Below, piece after piece: positions 1 to 9,338 of a stretch of 13,714 bases of DNA (position 1 is its first letter; each line of letters starts with the position of its first letter). Origin of the DNA: Burkholderiaceae bacterium (GTDB lineage: Bacteria > Pseudomonadota > Gammaproteobacteria > Burkholderiales > Burkholderiaceae); assembly GCA_023253905.1 (NCBI GenBank), contig JALREG010000364.1:1-13714 (forward strand). The letters are read 5' to 3'. Under the pieces are notes generated by a model. That model did not search any database and had not been told where the DNA came from. It was given only the letters and a program-made list of their open reading frames with translations. The position numbers were made by a program, and so were the translations under genes.

Positions 1-1368
1 GAGGCTCGCACCCGACGCGCAGCGCATGACGACCGCTGGCCCACGCCGGAGCCGCTACACCGCGGGCAGCAGATGCTGATTGAGCCGGTGCTGCTGGAGG
101 AGGTCCGTCGCCACGCCTCGGTCACGCTTCGGCTCGGTACGCGGGTGACATCGGTGGAGCGACTGGACGCAGGCGGCCTGCTGCATTGCGAATCGGCCCA
201 TACCGGCGAGGCCCTGCAGATTGAGGCCGACTATGTGGTGGGCTGCGACGGCCCGCGCAGCCGGGTACGCGAGGCATTGGGCATCCGCTATGAGGGCCTG
301 CGCGAGGACGATCGCGATTTCATGGGCGGGCGAATGCTCACCGTGTACTTTCGCTCGCCCGATTTCTATGCCGCCACCGGCAAAAAGCGGTCCTGGCAAT
401 ACTGGGCCATCAACCGCGAGTGCCGCGGCCTCACGATCTCGATTGACGGCGCGGGCCAGATCGCCTGTGCACTGCAACTGCCCGCCGGGGTCACCCCGAC
501 CCGCGAGTTTGCCGAACGCGGCCTGATCGCCACCATGGGCGCGCAGTTTGATTTCGACATCATCGGCATGTCTGAATGGACGGCCGGCTACATGCTGGTC
601 GCTGAGCGTTTTGCTGACGATTCGCCCGAACCCCGACTGCTGCTCGCGGGCGACGCCGCCCATCTGTTCACGCCCACCGGTGGGCAGGGCTACAACACCG
701 CGGTCGACGATGCGGTGAACCTGGGATGGAAGCTCGCGGCCGTCTGTCAGGGCTGGGGAGGACCGTCGCTCCTTGCCAGCTATCAGGCCGAGCGTCAGCC
801 CATCGCACGTCGAAACACGCGCTTCTCATACGCCATGGCCGAAAGCATTGGCCGCCTGCCCCTACCCGAGCATCTCGAGCACGACAGCGACGACGGCCGC
901 GCAGCGCGTGCGGTGCTGGGCGAGCGACTGGCCGACCATGCGCGCCGCGAGTTCGATATCCCCGGCATTCATCTGGGCATGTTCTACGCCGATTCGCCCC
1001 TGATCGGGCTCGACGCGTCGCACGCGCCAGCCGATGACTGGTACGCCTACCGCGCGCACGCCATCCCGGGTGCACGCGCCCCGCACCTGTGGGTGGACGA
1101 CCAGCGCGCAATCTTCGACTGCTTTGGTCGCGATTTCACGCTGCTCTGTCTGGAGGGTGCCGACGTGACAGCCGCGGAAACCCTGGCCACCGATGCGAGA
1201 AAGGCAGGGGTCCCGCTCGATACGGTGCAGGTGAGAGGCGACACGGCGCGCGGGCTCTACGGCGCGAACCATGTGTTGATCCGGCCTGATCACCATGTCG
1301 GCTGGCGCGGCGACCGCCTGCCGCAGGATTTTTTGAAGGTGCTTGGCCGCGCCCGAGGCGCGTCATGA
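1..1368 (+). CDS. FAD-dependent aromatic monooxygenase (5' end outside window)
   Basis: Group A flavoprotein hydroxylase of the PHBH/MhpA-like family, expected to hydroxylate a phenolic ring using NAD(P)H and O2. The frame is open to the left edge, and the N-terminal GxGxxG Rossmann motif is missing, so the gene starts upstream. The ATG at 73 is internal, because the family segment before it (matching 'QQMLIEPVLLEEV') runs through it. Visible motifs are the DG motif (VVGCDGPRSRVR, about 235-270) and the GD motif that binds the flavin ribityl/pyrophosphate (LLLAGDAAHLFTPTGGQGYN, about 637-700). A C-terminal thioredoxin-like region typical of this subfamily ends at the TGA 1366-1368. The next plus-strand gene is an extradiol-type dioxygenase, so hydroxylation followed by ring cleavage is the likely joint role. 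The substrate cannot be told. Family assignment is firm, the specific reaction is not. Confidence 0.9.
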   Translation, partial: EARTRRAAHDDRWPTPEPLHRGQQMLIEPVLLEEVRRHASVTLRLGTRVTSVERLDAGGLLHCESAHTGEALQIEADYVVGCDGPRSRVREALGIRYEGLREDDRDFMGGRMLTVYFRSPDFYAATGKKRSWQYWAINRECRGLTISIDGAGQIACALQLPAGVTPTREFAERGLIATMGAQFDFDIIGMSEWTAGYMLVAERFADDSPEPRLLLAGDAAHLFTPTGGQGYNTAVDDAVNLGWKLAAVCQGWGGPSLLASYQAERQPIARRNTRFSYAMAESIGRLPLPEHLEHDSDDGRAARAVLGERLADHARREFDIPGIHLGMFYADSPLIGLDASHAPADDWYAYRAHAIPGARAPHLWVDDQRAIFDCFGRDFTLLCLEGADVTAAETLATDARKAGVPLDTVQVRGDTARGLYGANHVLIRPDHHVGWRGDRLPQDFLKVLGRARGAS

Positions 1369-1466
1369 GCAATGACAGGCTACGCTCCGACATCTGTCAC
1401 CGTCGGTCGACGACCAGCCCGTTCCAGCCTATCATCGAGCCCGTCGCAGCTGCAACCGCCACGGTT

Positions 1467-1508
1467 GGGCCGCTGTCACCACCGCCCAGGTAGCGGCGGT
1501 ACAGGCCC
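1467..1508 (+). promoter_or_regulatory. Imperfect hairpin in the leader of the dioxygenase gene
   Basis: The 177-base gap between the hydroxylase and the dioxygenase holds a long imperfect inverted repeat. GGGC (1467-1470) pairs with GCCC (1505-1508). After a 2-base bulge, CTGT (1473-1476) pairs with ACAG (1501-1504). Then ACC pairs with GGT, and after one mismatch CCGC pairs with GCGG, around a loop of about seven bases. No T-run follows, so a classical intrinsic terminator is not supported. It could be an mRNA stabilising or attenuating structure. No clear promoter was recognised in this gap. The base pairing is seen in the sequence; the function is unknown. Confidence 0.35.
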
Positions 1509-1532
1509 CCGTGACCAACACTTCATCGCTCT

Positions 1533-1537
1533 GGAGG
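1533..1537 (+). promoter_or_regulatory. Ribosome binding site fixing the dioxygenase start
   Basis: GGAGG lies eight bases before the ATG at 1546. It selects that ATG over the in-frame ATG at 1372, whose extra 58 codons have no family resemblance and run through the leader hairpin. Confidence 0.75.
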
Positions 1538-1545
1538 ACTCGCTC

Positions 1546-2496
1546 ATGCCCGTCGTCAAGGTCACCGACCTCGCCTACTGCCGTCTGCAATCGCCCAGCC
1601 TCGACGTATCCGAGGAATTCCTGACCCGGTTTGGCCTGGCGGTCACCAGCCGAACCCCTGACCGGCTGTTCATGCGTGGCACCGATCCGCAGGCGCGCAT
1701 CCACATCACGCATCTGGGTAGCGACGCCCGCTGCCTCGGTCTCGCGTTCCACGTTGAAAGCGAAGACGATCTGAAGGCCGCAAGCAAAGTGTCGGGTGCC
1801 TCTGGCATTGAAAACGTCGATGAGCCAGGGGGCGGCAAGCGGGTGCGCCTGAAAGATCCGATGGGCTATGAGGTGGAACTCATCACCGGCATGACGCCGC
1901 TCGCGAAACTGCCCACCCGCCGTCACGTGCTGAACTGGGGCGATGAAAAGCTTCGCCGCTCGGGTGAACTCATGCGACTCGATCGAGGTCCCTCACAGGT
2001 GAAGCGAATTGCGCACGCCGTCTACATGACCACGAATGCCATGGAGAAAGTGCGCTGGTACCGTGAAACCCTGGGCCTGGTCTGCTCGGATGATGTCTAT
2101 GCCGGGTCTCCTGACAACATCATCGCGTCCTTCAACCGCTGCGATCGCGGCGAAACGTTTGTCGACCATCACACTTTCCTGTGCATCGAAGGGCCCAAGA
2201 CCGGGCTCAACCATATCTCCTTCGAAGTGCAGAATTTTGATGATGTGATGCTGGGCCACGAGCACCTGAAGGGCGCCAACCGCTATCAGCATGTGTGGGG
2301 TATCGGTCGTCATGTGCTTGGCAGCCAAATCTTCGACTACTGGCAAGACCCCTGGGGCCGGGTGCATGAGCACTGGTGCGACACCGACATGCTGAACAAC
2401 CGCGCGAGCCCGAATCTGCTGTCGGCGGAAGAAGGTCTCAGCTCGCAGTGGGGCGCCCCGGCCCCCGCCGAATTCATCGCGCACGCCACCCCCTGA
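1546..2496 (+). CDS. Extradiol ring-cleavage dioxygenase, VOC superfamily (catechol 2,3-dioxygenase-like)
   Basis: Protein of 316 residues with two VOC modules, roughly 5-125 and 150-290, as in type I extradiol dioxygenases that open catecholic rings with Fe(II) and O2. In the C-terminal module the expected 2-His-1-Glu metal ligands are visible: H157 (RIAHAVYM), H223 (LNHISFEV) and E275 (GRVHEHW). The conserved second-shell catalytic pair is also present as H256 and Y265 in the stretch from GRHVLG to DYWQDPWG. The catalytic site therefore looks intact. The start at 1546 is chosen by a GGAGG eight bases upstream. The gene follows the FAD hydroxylase on the same strand, consistent with an aromatic catabolic pair, although the 177-base gap may allow separate expression. 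uup begins 16 bases after the stop. The substrate is unknown. Confidence 0.85.
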   Translation: MPVVKVTDLAYCRLQSPSLDVSEEFLTRFGLAVTSRTPDRLFMRGTDPQARIHITHLGSDARCLGLAFHVESEDDLKAASKVSGASGIENVDEPGGGKRVRLKDPMGYEVELITGMTPLAKLPTRRHVLNWGDEKLRRSGELMRLDRGPSQVKRIAHAVYMTTNAMEKVRWYRETLGLVCSDDVYAGSPDNIIASFNRCDRGETFVDHHTFLCIEGPKTGLNHISFEVQNFDDVMLGHEHLKGANRYQHVWGIGRHVLGSQIFDYWQDPWGRVHEHWCDTDMLNNRASPNLLSAEEGLSSQWGAPAPAEFIAHATP

Positions 2497-2512
2497 GCAC
2501 GATCGCCTTCTC

Positions 2513-4513
<2,001 letters not shown>

Positions 4514-4545
4514 TCGTAGTCGCCCATCCGGTTCCGTGATCGACC

Positions 4546-5043
4546 ATGACACCCCCCACTCGGTATCCCATCGTCAGAATCAACCTGTCGATCGCAGCTC
4601 ATGCGCAGGCTCTGGTCACCCTCCTTGATGAATACGCCCGCTCGCCCGAAGGCGGTGGGCATGCGCTCAGCGCGCAGGTGCGGGCGTCGCTTTGCGCAGT
4701 GCTGGCTGCGCGCCCGCACTACGCGGGATGGCTCGCGTTCGCGGGCGATCAGGCTGTCGGCCTTATCAACTGTTTTGAGGGCGTCTCCACCTTCCGCGCC
4801 CAGCCTCTTCTGAATGTGCACGACATCATGGTGTCCGCGCCCTTCCGGCGGCAGGGCATCGGTCGCGCCCTGCTCTCGCAGGCAGAATTACACGCGCGGG
4901 CCACGGGATGCTGCAAACTCACGCTTGAAGTGCTCGAGGGTAACCGGTCGGCGATCGCGGCATACACCGATGCGGGGTTTGCGCCCTACCAGCTCGACCC
5001 CAAGATGGGGCAGGCCCGGTTCTTCGAGAAGATGCTGCGCTGA
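4546..5043 (+). CDS. GNAT family N-acetyltransferase
   Basis: Single-domain protein of 165 residues. The acetyl-CoA binding motif A is clear as VSAPFRRQGIGRALL (about 96-110), with the R/Q-x-x-G-x-G/A pyrophosphate loop at RRQGIG. It is preceded by a beta-4 strand (LLNVHDIMV) and followed by the typical LEVLEGNRSAIAAYTDAGF segment of motif B, where NRSAIAAY is a GNAT hallmark. The acceptor could be a small amine, a protein N-terminus or an amino acid derivative, and cannot be deduced. It starts 32 bases after uup and ends 39 bases before yajQ, all on one strand, so co-transcription is plausible. The start ATG has no strong Shine-Dalgarno but gives the expected N-terminal strand at once. Confidence 0.88.
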   Translation: MTPPTRYPIVRINLSIAAHAQALVTLLDEYARSPEGGGHALSAQVRASLCAVLAARPHYAGWLAFAGDQAVGLINCFEGVSTFRAQPLLNVHDIMVSAPFRRQGIGRALLSQAELHARATGCCKLTLEVLEGNRSAIAAYTDAGFAPYQLDPKMGQARFFEKMLR

Positions 5044-5082
5044 AGCGTCACCGCAAACACCCCGCTCATCAGGAGACCTCCG

Positions 5083-5568
5083 ATGCCATCCTTCGATATC
5101 GTCTGCGAAGCCAATCTGGTCGAGGTACGTAATGCGCTCGATCAGAGCAACAAGGAAATCGCCAATCGTTTTGACTTCAAGGGCTCGGATGCCCGAATCG
5201 AACAGAAGGAGCGCGAACTCACCGCCTTCGCTGACGACGATTTCAAGCTCGGTCAGGTGCGCGACGTTCTGCTTGGCAAGTTCGCCAAACGCGGTGTTGA
5301 TGTGCGATTTCTCGATATCGGCGACGTTCAGAAAATTGGCGGTGACAAGGTCAAACAGCTGATTACCGTGCGGCACGGTGTGCCCGGCGATCACGCCAAG
5401 AAAATCGTGCGGCTCGTCAAAGACAGTAAGCTCAAGGTGCAGGCAAGCATTCAGGGCGACACGGTGCGGGTCACGGGCGCCAAGCGCGATGATCTTCAGG
5501 CGGCAATTGCGCTTCTCAAAAAAGAGGTCACCGACCTGCCGCTCGCCTACGAGAACTTCAGGGACTGA
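5083..5568 (+). CDS. yajQ: YajQ family nucleotide-binding protein
   Basis: Cytosolic protein of 161 residues, the normal family length. It begins with the conserved [20 protein letters not shown] segment and continues with NRFDFKG, both signatures of YajQ (UPF0234), which folds as two RNP-like alpha/beta domains. Family members bind nucleic acids or nucleotides, and in Xanthomonas a homologue is a cyclic di-GMP effector. Whether that holds here is not shown. AGGAG at 5071-5075, seven bases before the ATG, supports the start. It is the last plus-strand gene; the next genes converge from the other strand, with a 174-base gap between. Confidence 0.95.
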   Translation: MPSFDIVCEANLVEVRNALDQSNKEIANRFDFKGSDARIEQKERELTAFADDDFKLGQVRDVLLGKFAKRGVDVRFLDIGDVQKIGGDKVKQLITVRHGVPGDHAKKIVRLVKDSKLKVQASIQGDTVRVTGAKRDDLQAAIALLKKEVTDLPLAYENFRD

Positions 5569-5581
5569 CCACGCGCCTGCG

Positions 5582-5608
5582 CCGCGCGGCATCGATCACC
5601 CGCGGCGG
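5582..5608. terminator. GC-rich hairpin between convergent genes (possible terminator)
   Basis: CCGCGCGG (5582-5589) can pair with CCGCGGCGG (5600-5608) with a single bulged base around a ten-base loop, just after the yajQ stop and before the folE2 remnant. No T-tract follows on either strand. It sits where a bidirectional terminator would be useful, but a terminator role is only a guess. Confidence 0.3.
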
Positions 5609-5680
5609 TCAGTTCCACTCGATACGCGCCCAGGCTGAGTGGTTGTGGATACCTGCAGTTCTCCAACACGACCGTTGGCT
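5609..5680 (-). pseudogene. Remnant of the folE2 3' end (frameshifted duplicate)
   Basis: Read on the minus strand, 5609-5650 encodes [13 protein letters not shown] followed by TGA, the characteristic FolE2 C-terminus. It aligns without gaps to 13551-13592 of the intact gene with 38 of 42 bases identical. Of the four differences, two are silent third-position changes and two fall in one codon (Ser to Trp), so this piece diverged as coding sequence before it died. Further upstream (5651-5665) the match resumes at GTTGGAGAAC, where the intact gene has GGTGGAGAAC, but two bases are missing, which breaks the frame. Beyond about 5680 no FolE2 similarity is seen, so the rest of the gene is absent. 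It lies 63 bases downstream of the methyltransferase stop and has the same orientation as folE2. Together with its own hairpin it accounts for the noncoding gap. Confidence 0.75.
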
Positions 5681-5742
5681 CGCTGCCTGACGTGGTCACG
5701 CTGTTACGTGGGCGCGCGGCATTCAGCCACAGGCGCTGCCGG

Positions 5743-6678
5743 TCAGCGGTCGGACCGGGCCCGCGTTTCCCGGAGCGAATTGAGGCCGGACCGTTGACCC
5801 GGTGCGGCGAGCAGATCCACATGCCCAATGACCAGCCGCGCCTGCCCGCTTGCAATCTGCGCCGCACGCGTCTGGCGCCACCGCGCCAAACGATCACTCG
5901 CCTGGCGATCGATTTCGAGCGCCACCGCCACCGCCTCGTCTGCCATCCGGTCGAGCATCGCTGAATCGGCGGATCCGCCGATCTGCCAGTCGCTTTCGGC
6001 AAGCGCAATGGGACAATCGAGCGCCCGCAGACAGTCCGCAAGCGCCGCACCCGCGCCTGGCCCGACCGATTCGCCAAACCCTTTGTCACCGCCCTGGTGG
6101 GCGCGAAAGGCTCGGTCGATCAGGTCATCATCGATCACCTTGGGATACCACGAACGGCGTCCGTCCACGGTCAGCGTCGCAAGGAGCGGTCGGTCGGCCT
6201 CGACCAGCCAGCGCGCAAACCGAGCCAACCAATCGTTGGAGACGAGATCGAGGAAAGCCGTGGTGACAATGCCGTCAAATCGCCTGGCATCGAGCGTTTC
6301 AAGCGAGGCCGCCAGATCGATTCTCTGCGTCTCGAGCCGCCAGCGGGCGGGGCCGGCCTGCACCTCGCAACGGCCCGCGGATTCCACGGCTTCCCAGCCC
6401 TGCGCACGGGCCCAGCGCGCGATGCGGGCGGGCGCCTGATCGAGGAGCTGTTGATCAAAATCGAACAGCACCCAATGCTGATCGCCGTCCAACCGGGGTG
6501 CAAGTGCGCGAAAATTCGCAGCGGTTCCCCCGCCCAGGTCGGCCAGACGAAGTGTCGAGGTGCGGGCCGCGCGGTGCTGCATCAAGGCCTCGGCAAACGC
6601 ATCTTCCAAAGGGCGGGAGCGGGCGGCGAGATCGAAGGGCTCGCGCTGGGCGAGCCAGTCGGCATCGAAACCACTCAT
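5743..6678 (-). CDS. Class I SAM-dependent methyltransferase
   Basis: Protein of 311 residues. Motif I for S-adenosylmethionine binding is LRLADLGGGTAANFR (D47, G49-G51), followed by an acidic strand end VLFDFD (D73, D75). The remainder includes DGIVTTAFLDLVSNDWL, resembling motif IV to V. The acceptor is unknown. The start at 6678 overlaps the stop of the upstream glycosyltransferase as ATGA, with GGAG eight bases before it, so translation is probably coupled; a longer frame from 6990 is just read-through within the glycosyltransferase gene. It is the last gene of the minus-strand operon, next to glycosyltransferase and PTPS-like genes. A tailoring step on the operon's product is the natural inference. 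Confidence 0.8.
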   Translation of the reverse strand: MSGFDADWLAQREPFDLAARSRPLEDAFAEALMQHRAARTSTLRLADLGGGTAANFRALAPRLDGDQHWVLFDFDQQLLDQAPARIARWARAQGWEAVESAGRCEVQAGPARWRLETQRIDLAASLETLDARRFDGIVTTAFLDLVSNDWLARFARWLVEADRPLLATLTVDGRRSWYPKVIDDDLIDRAFRAHQGGDKGFGESVGPGAGAALADCLRALDCPIALAESDWQIGGSADSAMLDRMADEAVAVALEIDRQASDRLARWRQTRAAQIASGQARLVIGHVDLLAAPGQRSGLNSLRETRARSDR

Positions 6679-7874
6679 CGGGCGGGCTCCGCGTTCAGGG
6701 GCGTACCCGAAGCGACACTTCGCGGGGCCCCGGGAAGTGCTCCATGTACCGGCTCCGACGCGCCCGCGCCTGACCACCGGCCACTCGTCCACCCCAACCC
6801 CATGGAAATCCTCCCGCTCAGGCGATCCAGCGCGTTCGCCCAACGCCGTACCGCAGCAGGCCAGGGCACCAGCGTGGCCCGCGCCTCGCGCGCGCCCGCT
6901 TGCAAGATCTGTCGCTGTTCGGCCGAGCCAATCACCCCTTGAAGCACCGCCGCAAAGGCTGCCACATCCCGGGGCGGCACCAGCCGGCAAGCCGCAGCCG
7001 GGATGGTATCGCGCGTGGCTCCCGCATTCGTCGCAACGATCGGCAAACCCTGCGCGAGCGCCTCGGTGTAGACCATGCCGTAACCCTCATGGTCGGAGGC
7101 GAGAACAAAGAGATCGGCTTCTCGCCAGGCTCTCGCGAGCCACGCATCGGGCTGCTCGCCATGAAGGGTGATGCGATCAGCCAGTCCCAGCGAATCAATC
7201 AATCGACGAAGCGACGCCACGGTGACCGGATCGCGATCGAGGCTACCCACGCAGTCAAGACGCCAATCTGTTGAGCGCACACGCGCGAGCGCCTGCACCA
7301 GCATCTGATGATTCTTACGCGGCGTGATCGTGGCCACACACAGCAGACGCACCGCGCCCTCGACCCGTTCCTTCCCAGCACCGAGATCCAGGGGCGGCAC
7401 ATCGACCCCGGGCTCGGCCACCGCAACTCGCCCAGGCAGAACGCCTGCCGCGAGGACCTCCCGGGCCGTCGCAGGGCTCGCACAGATGAGGCCATCGAGT
7501 CGCGACCAGAGTGCTGTTTCAATGGCTCCCAGCCTCGCTGCGGCCCCGACCGACAGACCGGTTTCGAGCGCGAGCGGGTGATGGATGAAGCCCAATACCG
7601 GCAGGCGCTCCGTCGCCCGCACCAGCGAGCGATCAAACGCGGGAAGCGCGAGCCCGTCGATCACCACGACCGACCCCGCGGGTGTGGCGGCGAGCATGGC
7701 CTCGGCCGAAACGCGCGCCGCTTCATCTGCTTGCGGAAAACATCCTCCCAGCTCGGCCACCCGGACCTCGCGGCCCATGGCACGCAAACCGTCAACGACC
7801 CGCTGCGCGTACAGATATCCGCCGGTACGCTGCGCAAGCGCACCCGGCACTGCCAAGACAATCCGGTTGGTCAA
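6675..7874 (-). CDS. Family GT4 glycosyltransferase
   Basis: Retaining GT-B glycosyltransferase, 399 residues. The N-terminal domain opens with RIVLAVPG and a QRTGGYLYAQRV loop. The C-terminal nucleotide-sugar domain shows VATITPRKNHQML (about 180) and the EX7E motif EGYGMVYTE (E263, E271), followed by ALAQGLPIVATNAG. No membrane segments are seen. The chosen TTG start at 7874 overlaps the stop of the upstream PTPS-like gene as TTGA and has GAGGG nine bases before it. A GTG at 7901 would add nine residues and overlap that gene by 31 bases. The downstream methyltransferase starts within its stop codon. Sugar donor and acceptor are not visible. In this context a small pterin-like acceptor is inferred, by analogy with known pterin glycosyltransferases of cyanobacteria. 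Confidence 0.85.
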   Translation of the reverse strand: MTNRIVLAVPGALAQRTGGYLYAQRVVDGLRAMGREVRVAELGGCFPQADEAARVSAEAMLAATPAGSVVVIDGLALPAFDRSLVRATERLPVLGFIHHPLALETGLSVGAAARLGAIETALWSRLDGLICASPATAREVLAAGVLPGRVAVAEPGVDVPPLDLGAGKERVEGAVRLLCVATITPRKNHQMLVQALARVRSTDWRLDCVGSLDRDPVTVASLRRLIDSLGLADRITLHGEQPDAWLARAWREADLFVLASDHEGYGMVYTEALAQGLPIVATNAGATRDTIPAAACRLVPPRDVAAFAAVLQGVIGSAEQRQILQAGAREARATLVPWPAAVRRWANALDRLSGRISMGLGWTSGRWSGAGASEPVHGALPGAPRSVASGTPLNAEPAR

Positions 7875-8275
7875 CGCAGCGAACCCTCGAAGCTTGCCCA
7901 CGCAACCGGCGACTCGCGCAGCACCACCCGCATCGACTCAATTGCGCCTGCGGTGCCCGGGCCCACTGCGCCCGCCGCCACGCGCGCCTTCATCCGGCGA
8001 AAGATTTCACCGGCCATGAATTCGGTGGTGGTGTTGCGACCCGCCAGATCGGGAAGCTCGTCGAGGTTGTGGTAATTGAAGCCCGCCAGCACCTCTTTCA
8101 GCACATTGAGCGCGAGGCCAATATCGCAGACCAGCCCGTGCTGATCCAGCTCGGCGCGTCGAAACTCCACTTCAACGCCGTAGGTTGCGCCATGCAGCTT
8201 CTGCGCAGGTCCGAAGACCTCGCCACGAAAACTGTGGGCAATCATGATGTGATCGGAGACGGCAAGCGCGTACAT
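7871..8275 (-). CDS. 6-pyruvoyltetrahydropterin synthase/QueD-like protein, divergent active site
   Basis: Protein of 134 residues with the T-fold of PTPS and 6-carboxytetrahydropterin synthase (QueD), which act on 7,8-dihydroneopterin triphosphate. Shared features are the first zinc histidine (IAHSF, H14), LHG (H28), a conserved Asp after strand 2 (D51), YHNLDEL in place of DHHxLN (H69), NTTTE in place of NPTSE (E85) and the pterin-anchoring glutamate near the end (E121 in RES). Two key residues are missing. The catalytic Cys of CxxxHGH is Ala (A24), and the second His of HGH, a zinc ligand, is Ala (A30). Canonical lyase activity is therefore doubtful, and it may bind a pterin but do other chemistry. 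GGAG at 8283-8286, seven bases before the ATG, supports the start. It lies in the same operon as folE2. Confidence 0.8.
   Translation of the reverse strand: MYALAVSDHIMIAHSFRGEVFGPAQKLHGATYGVEVEFRRAELDQHGLVCDIGLALNVLKEVLAGFNYHNLDELPDLAGRNTTTEFMAGEIFRRMKARVAAGAVGPGTAGAIESMRVVLRESPVAWASFEGSLR
7884..7888 (-). promoter_or_regulatory. Ribosome binding site for a TTG start of the glycosyltransferase
   Basis: GAGGG on the minus strand lies nine bases before TTG 7874-7872, inside the end of the PTPS-like gene. It favours the rare TTG start and a TTGA stop/start overlap over the GTG at 7901. Confidence 0.45.
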
Positions 8276-8317
8276 AGGTAGGCTCCAGGGGCAGAGGGCA
8301 GAGAGGGAAAGGACGCG

Positions 8318-9307
8318 TCACGCGCCTTGGTCGTAAATCACACGATGGCAGAGTTCACCATCGGGCGAGCGGGTCAGACGCGCAAGCGTCTCGGGTAAAT
8401 CAGAAAAATGGCTGCGCCCGCCCAGGCAGGCCTCAAACACCGGATCAGCGAGCAGTTCGAGAGCCAGCGTCAGACGTCGACGATAGCTCCAGCGCGCGCG
8501 CTGCGCCGTGGCCACCGCGCCTACCTGTGAAGACCGAAGCGTCAGACGCCGCGAGTGAAACGCCTCGCCAAGCGGTACGCTCACTTCGCGCTCGCCATAC
8601 CAGCTGAGTTCGAGCACGGTCGCCTCAAACCCGGCAATCCGAAGCGCTGTAGCGAGTCCGCTTGAGTGGCCACTCGCGTGCACCACCAGATCGGCCTCTG
8701 GCGTTGCCTGCGACGGTAGCGAAAAGCGACAGCCCAGCGCCGCCGCCAGTGTCGCGCGGCGCGGGTCGATATCGATCAGCTCGACGCTGACGCCCGGGAT
8801 GCGCGCAAGCAGCGCCGCGCAAAGACTCCCCACCACACCGGCGCCCACCACCGCCACCCGATCGCCAATGCGGGGCGCTGCGTCCCACAAACCATTGATC
8901 GCAGTCTCGAGATTGGCAGCGAGCACCGCCCGCTCGGACGGCACCGCGTCGGGAATGGGTACCAGCGCATCGACGCTCACCACATAGCGATCCTGGTGCG
9001 GATAGAGACAGAACACCCGACGACCCGTCCAATCGGAAGGCCCCGCCTCCACCCGACCCACCGAGCAGTAACCATACTTGACCGGGCCGGGGAACTCGCC
9101 TTCCTGGTGCGGACAGCGCATGAGCGCACGTTGGCTGGCCGGCACCTCCCCCGCGAACACCAGCGTTTCGGTGCCGCGACTGAGGCCACTTACCAGCGCC
9201 CGAACGCGCGCTTCACCTGGGCCCATATCGCGGAGTGCTTCGCGACGAAGCTCGCCCGCGAGCGGTTCACGGACCCAGAAAGCCCGAGCGGTATTGGAAT
9301 CGGACAC
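8318..9307 (-). CDS. MDR-family (zinc-type alcohol dehydrogenase-like) oxidoreductase lacking catalytic zinc ligands
   Basis: Protein of 329 residues with medium-chain dehydrogenase architecture. It has an N-terminal GroES-like catalytic domain and a Rossmann domain whose dinucleotide motif is [12 protein letters not shown] (GAGVVG 155-160). An acidic residue ends the second strand (ELIDID, D179), which usually favours NAD(H) over NADP(H). Where zinc MDR enzymes have a catalytic Cys, this protein has SGLSRGTE (Ser), and where they have GHE it has KYGYCSVG, so the catalytic zinc site is apparently absent. The structural zinc Cys cluster is also missing. The arrangement resembles zinc-independent MDR members and BchC-like dehydrogenases. 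The start is a GTG with no clear Shine-Dalgarno, 31 bases after the RibD-like gene; no better start keeps the first strand. The substrate is unknown; context suggests a pterin-derived ketone or alcohol. Confidence 0.8.
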   Translation of the reverse strand: MSDSNTARAFWVREPLAGELRREALRDMGPGEARVRALVSGLSRGTETLVFAGEVPASQRALMRCPHQEGEFPGPVKYGYCSVGRVEAGPSDWTGRRVFCLYPHQDRYVVSVDALVPIPDAVPSERAVLAANLETAINGLWDAAPRIGDRVAVVGAGVVGSLCAALLARIPGVSVELIDIDPRRATLAAALGCRFSLPSQATPEADLVVHASGHSSGLATALRIAGFEATVLELSWYGEREVSVPLGEAFHSRRLTLRSSQVGAVATAQRARWSYRRRLTLALELLADPVFEACLGGRSHFSDLPETLARLTRSPDGELCHRVIYDQGA

Positions 9308-9338
9308 GGTGAACGATCAGATCGCAGCCGGTGCGTGC

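Noticed and set aside
1372..1545. 58-codon N-terminal extension of the dioxygenase
   Set aside because: It has no VOC resemblance, includes the leader hairpin, and a GGAGG sits right before the ATG at 1546.
5609..5680. Integrase attachment core sequence
   Set aside because: The duplicated folE2 end fits such a site, but no integrase is in the window and the copies differ in sequence, so only a duplication with a remnant is annotated.
5547..6089. Minus-strand frame running through the folE2 remnant
   Set aside because: It reads the remnant in a shifted frame and the methyltransferase out of frame; no domain is visible.
6097..6942. Open frame of 281 codons on the plus strand
   Set aside because: It is antisense to the methyltransferase and glycosyltransferase genes, whose motifs are unambiguous.
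6679..6990. Longer start for the methyltransferase
   Set aside because: The extension lies wholly inside the glycosyltransferase gene and has no methyltransferase features; the ATGA overlap with GGAG upstream gives a better start.
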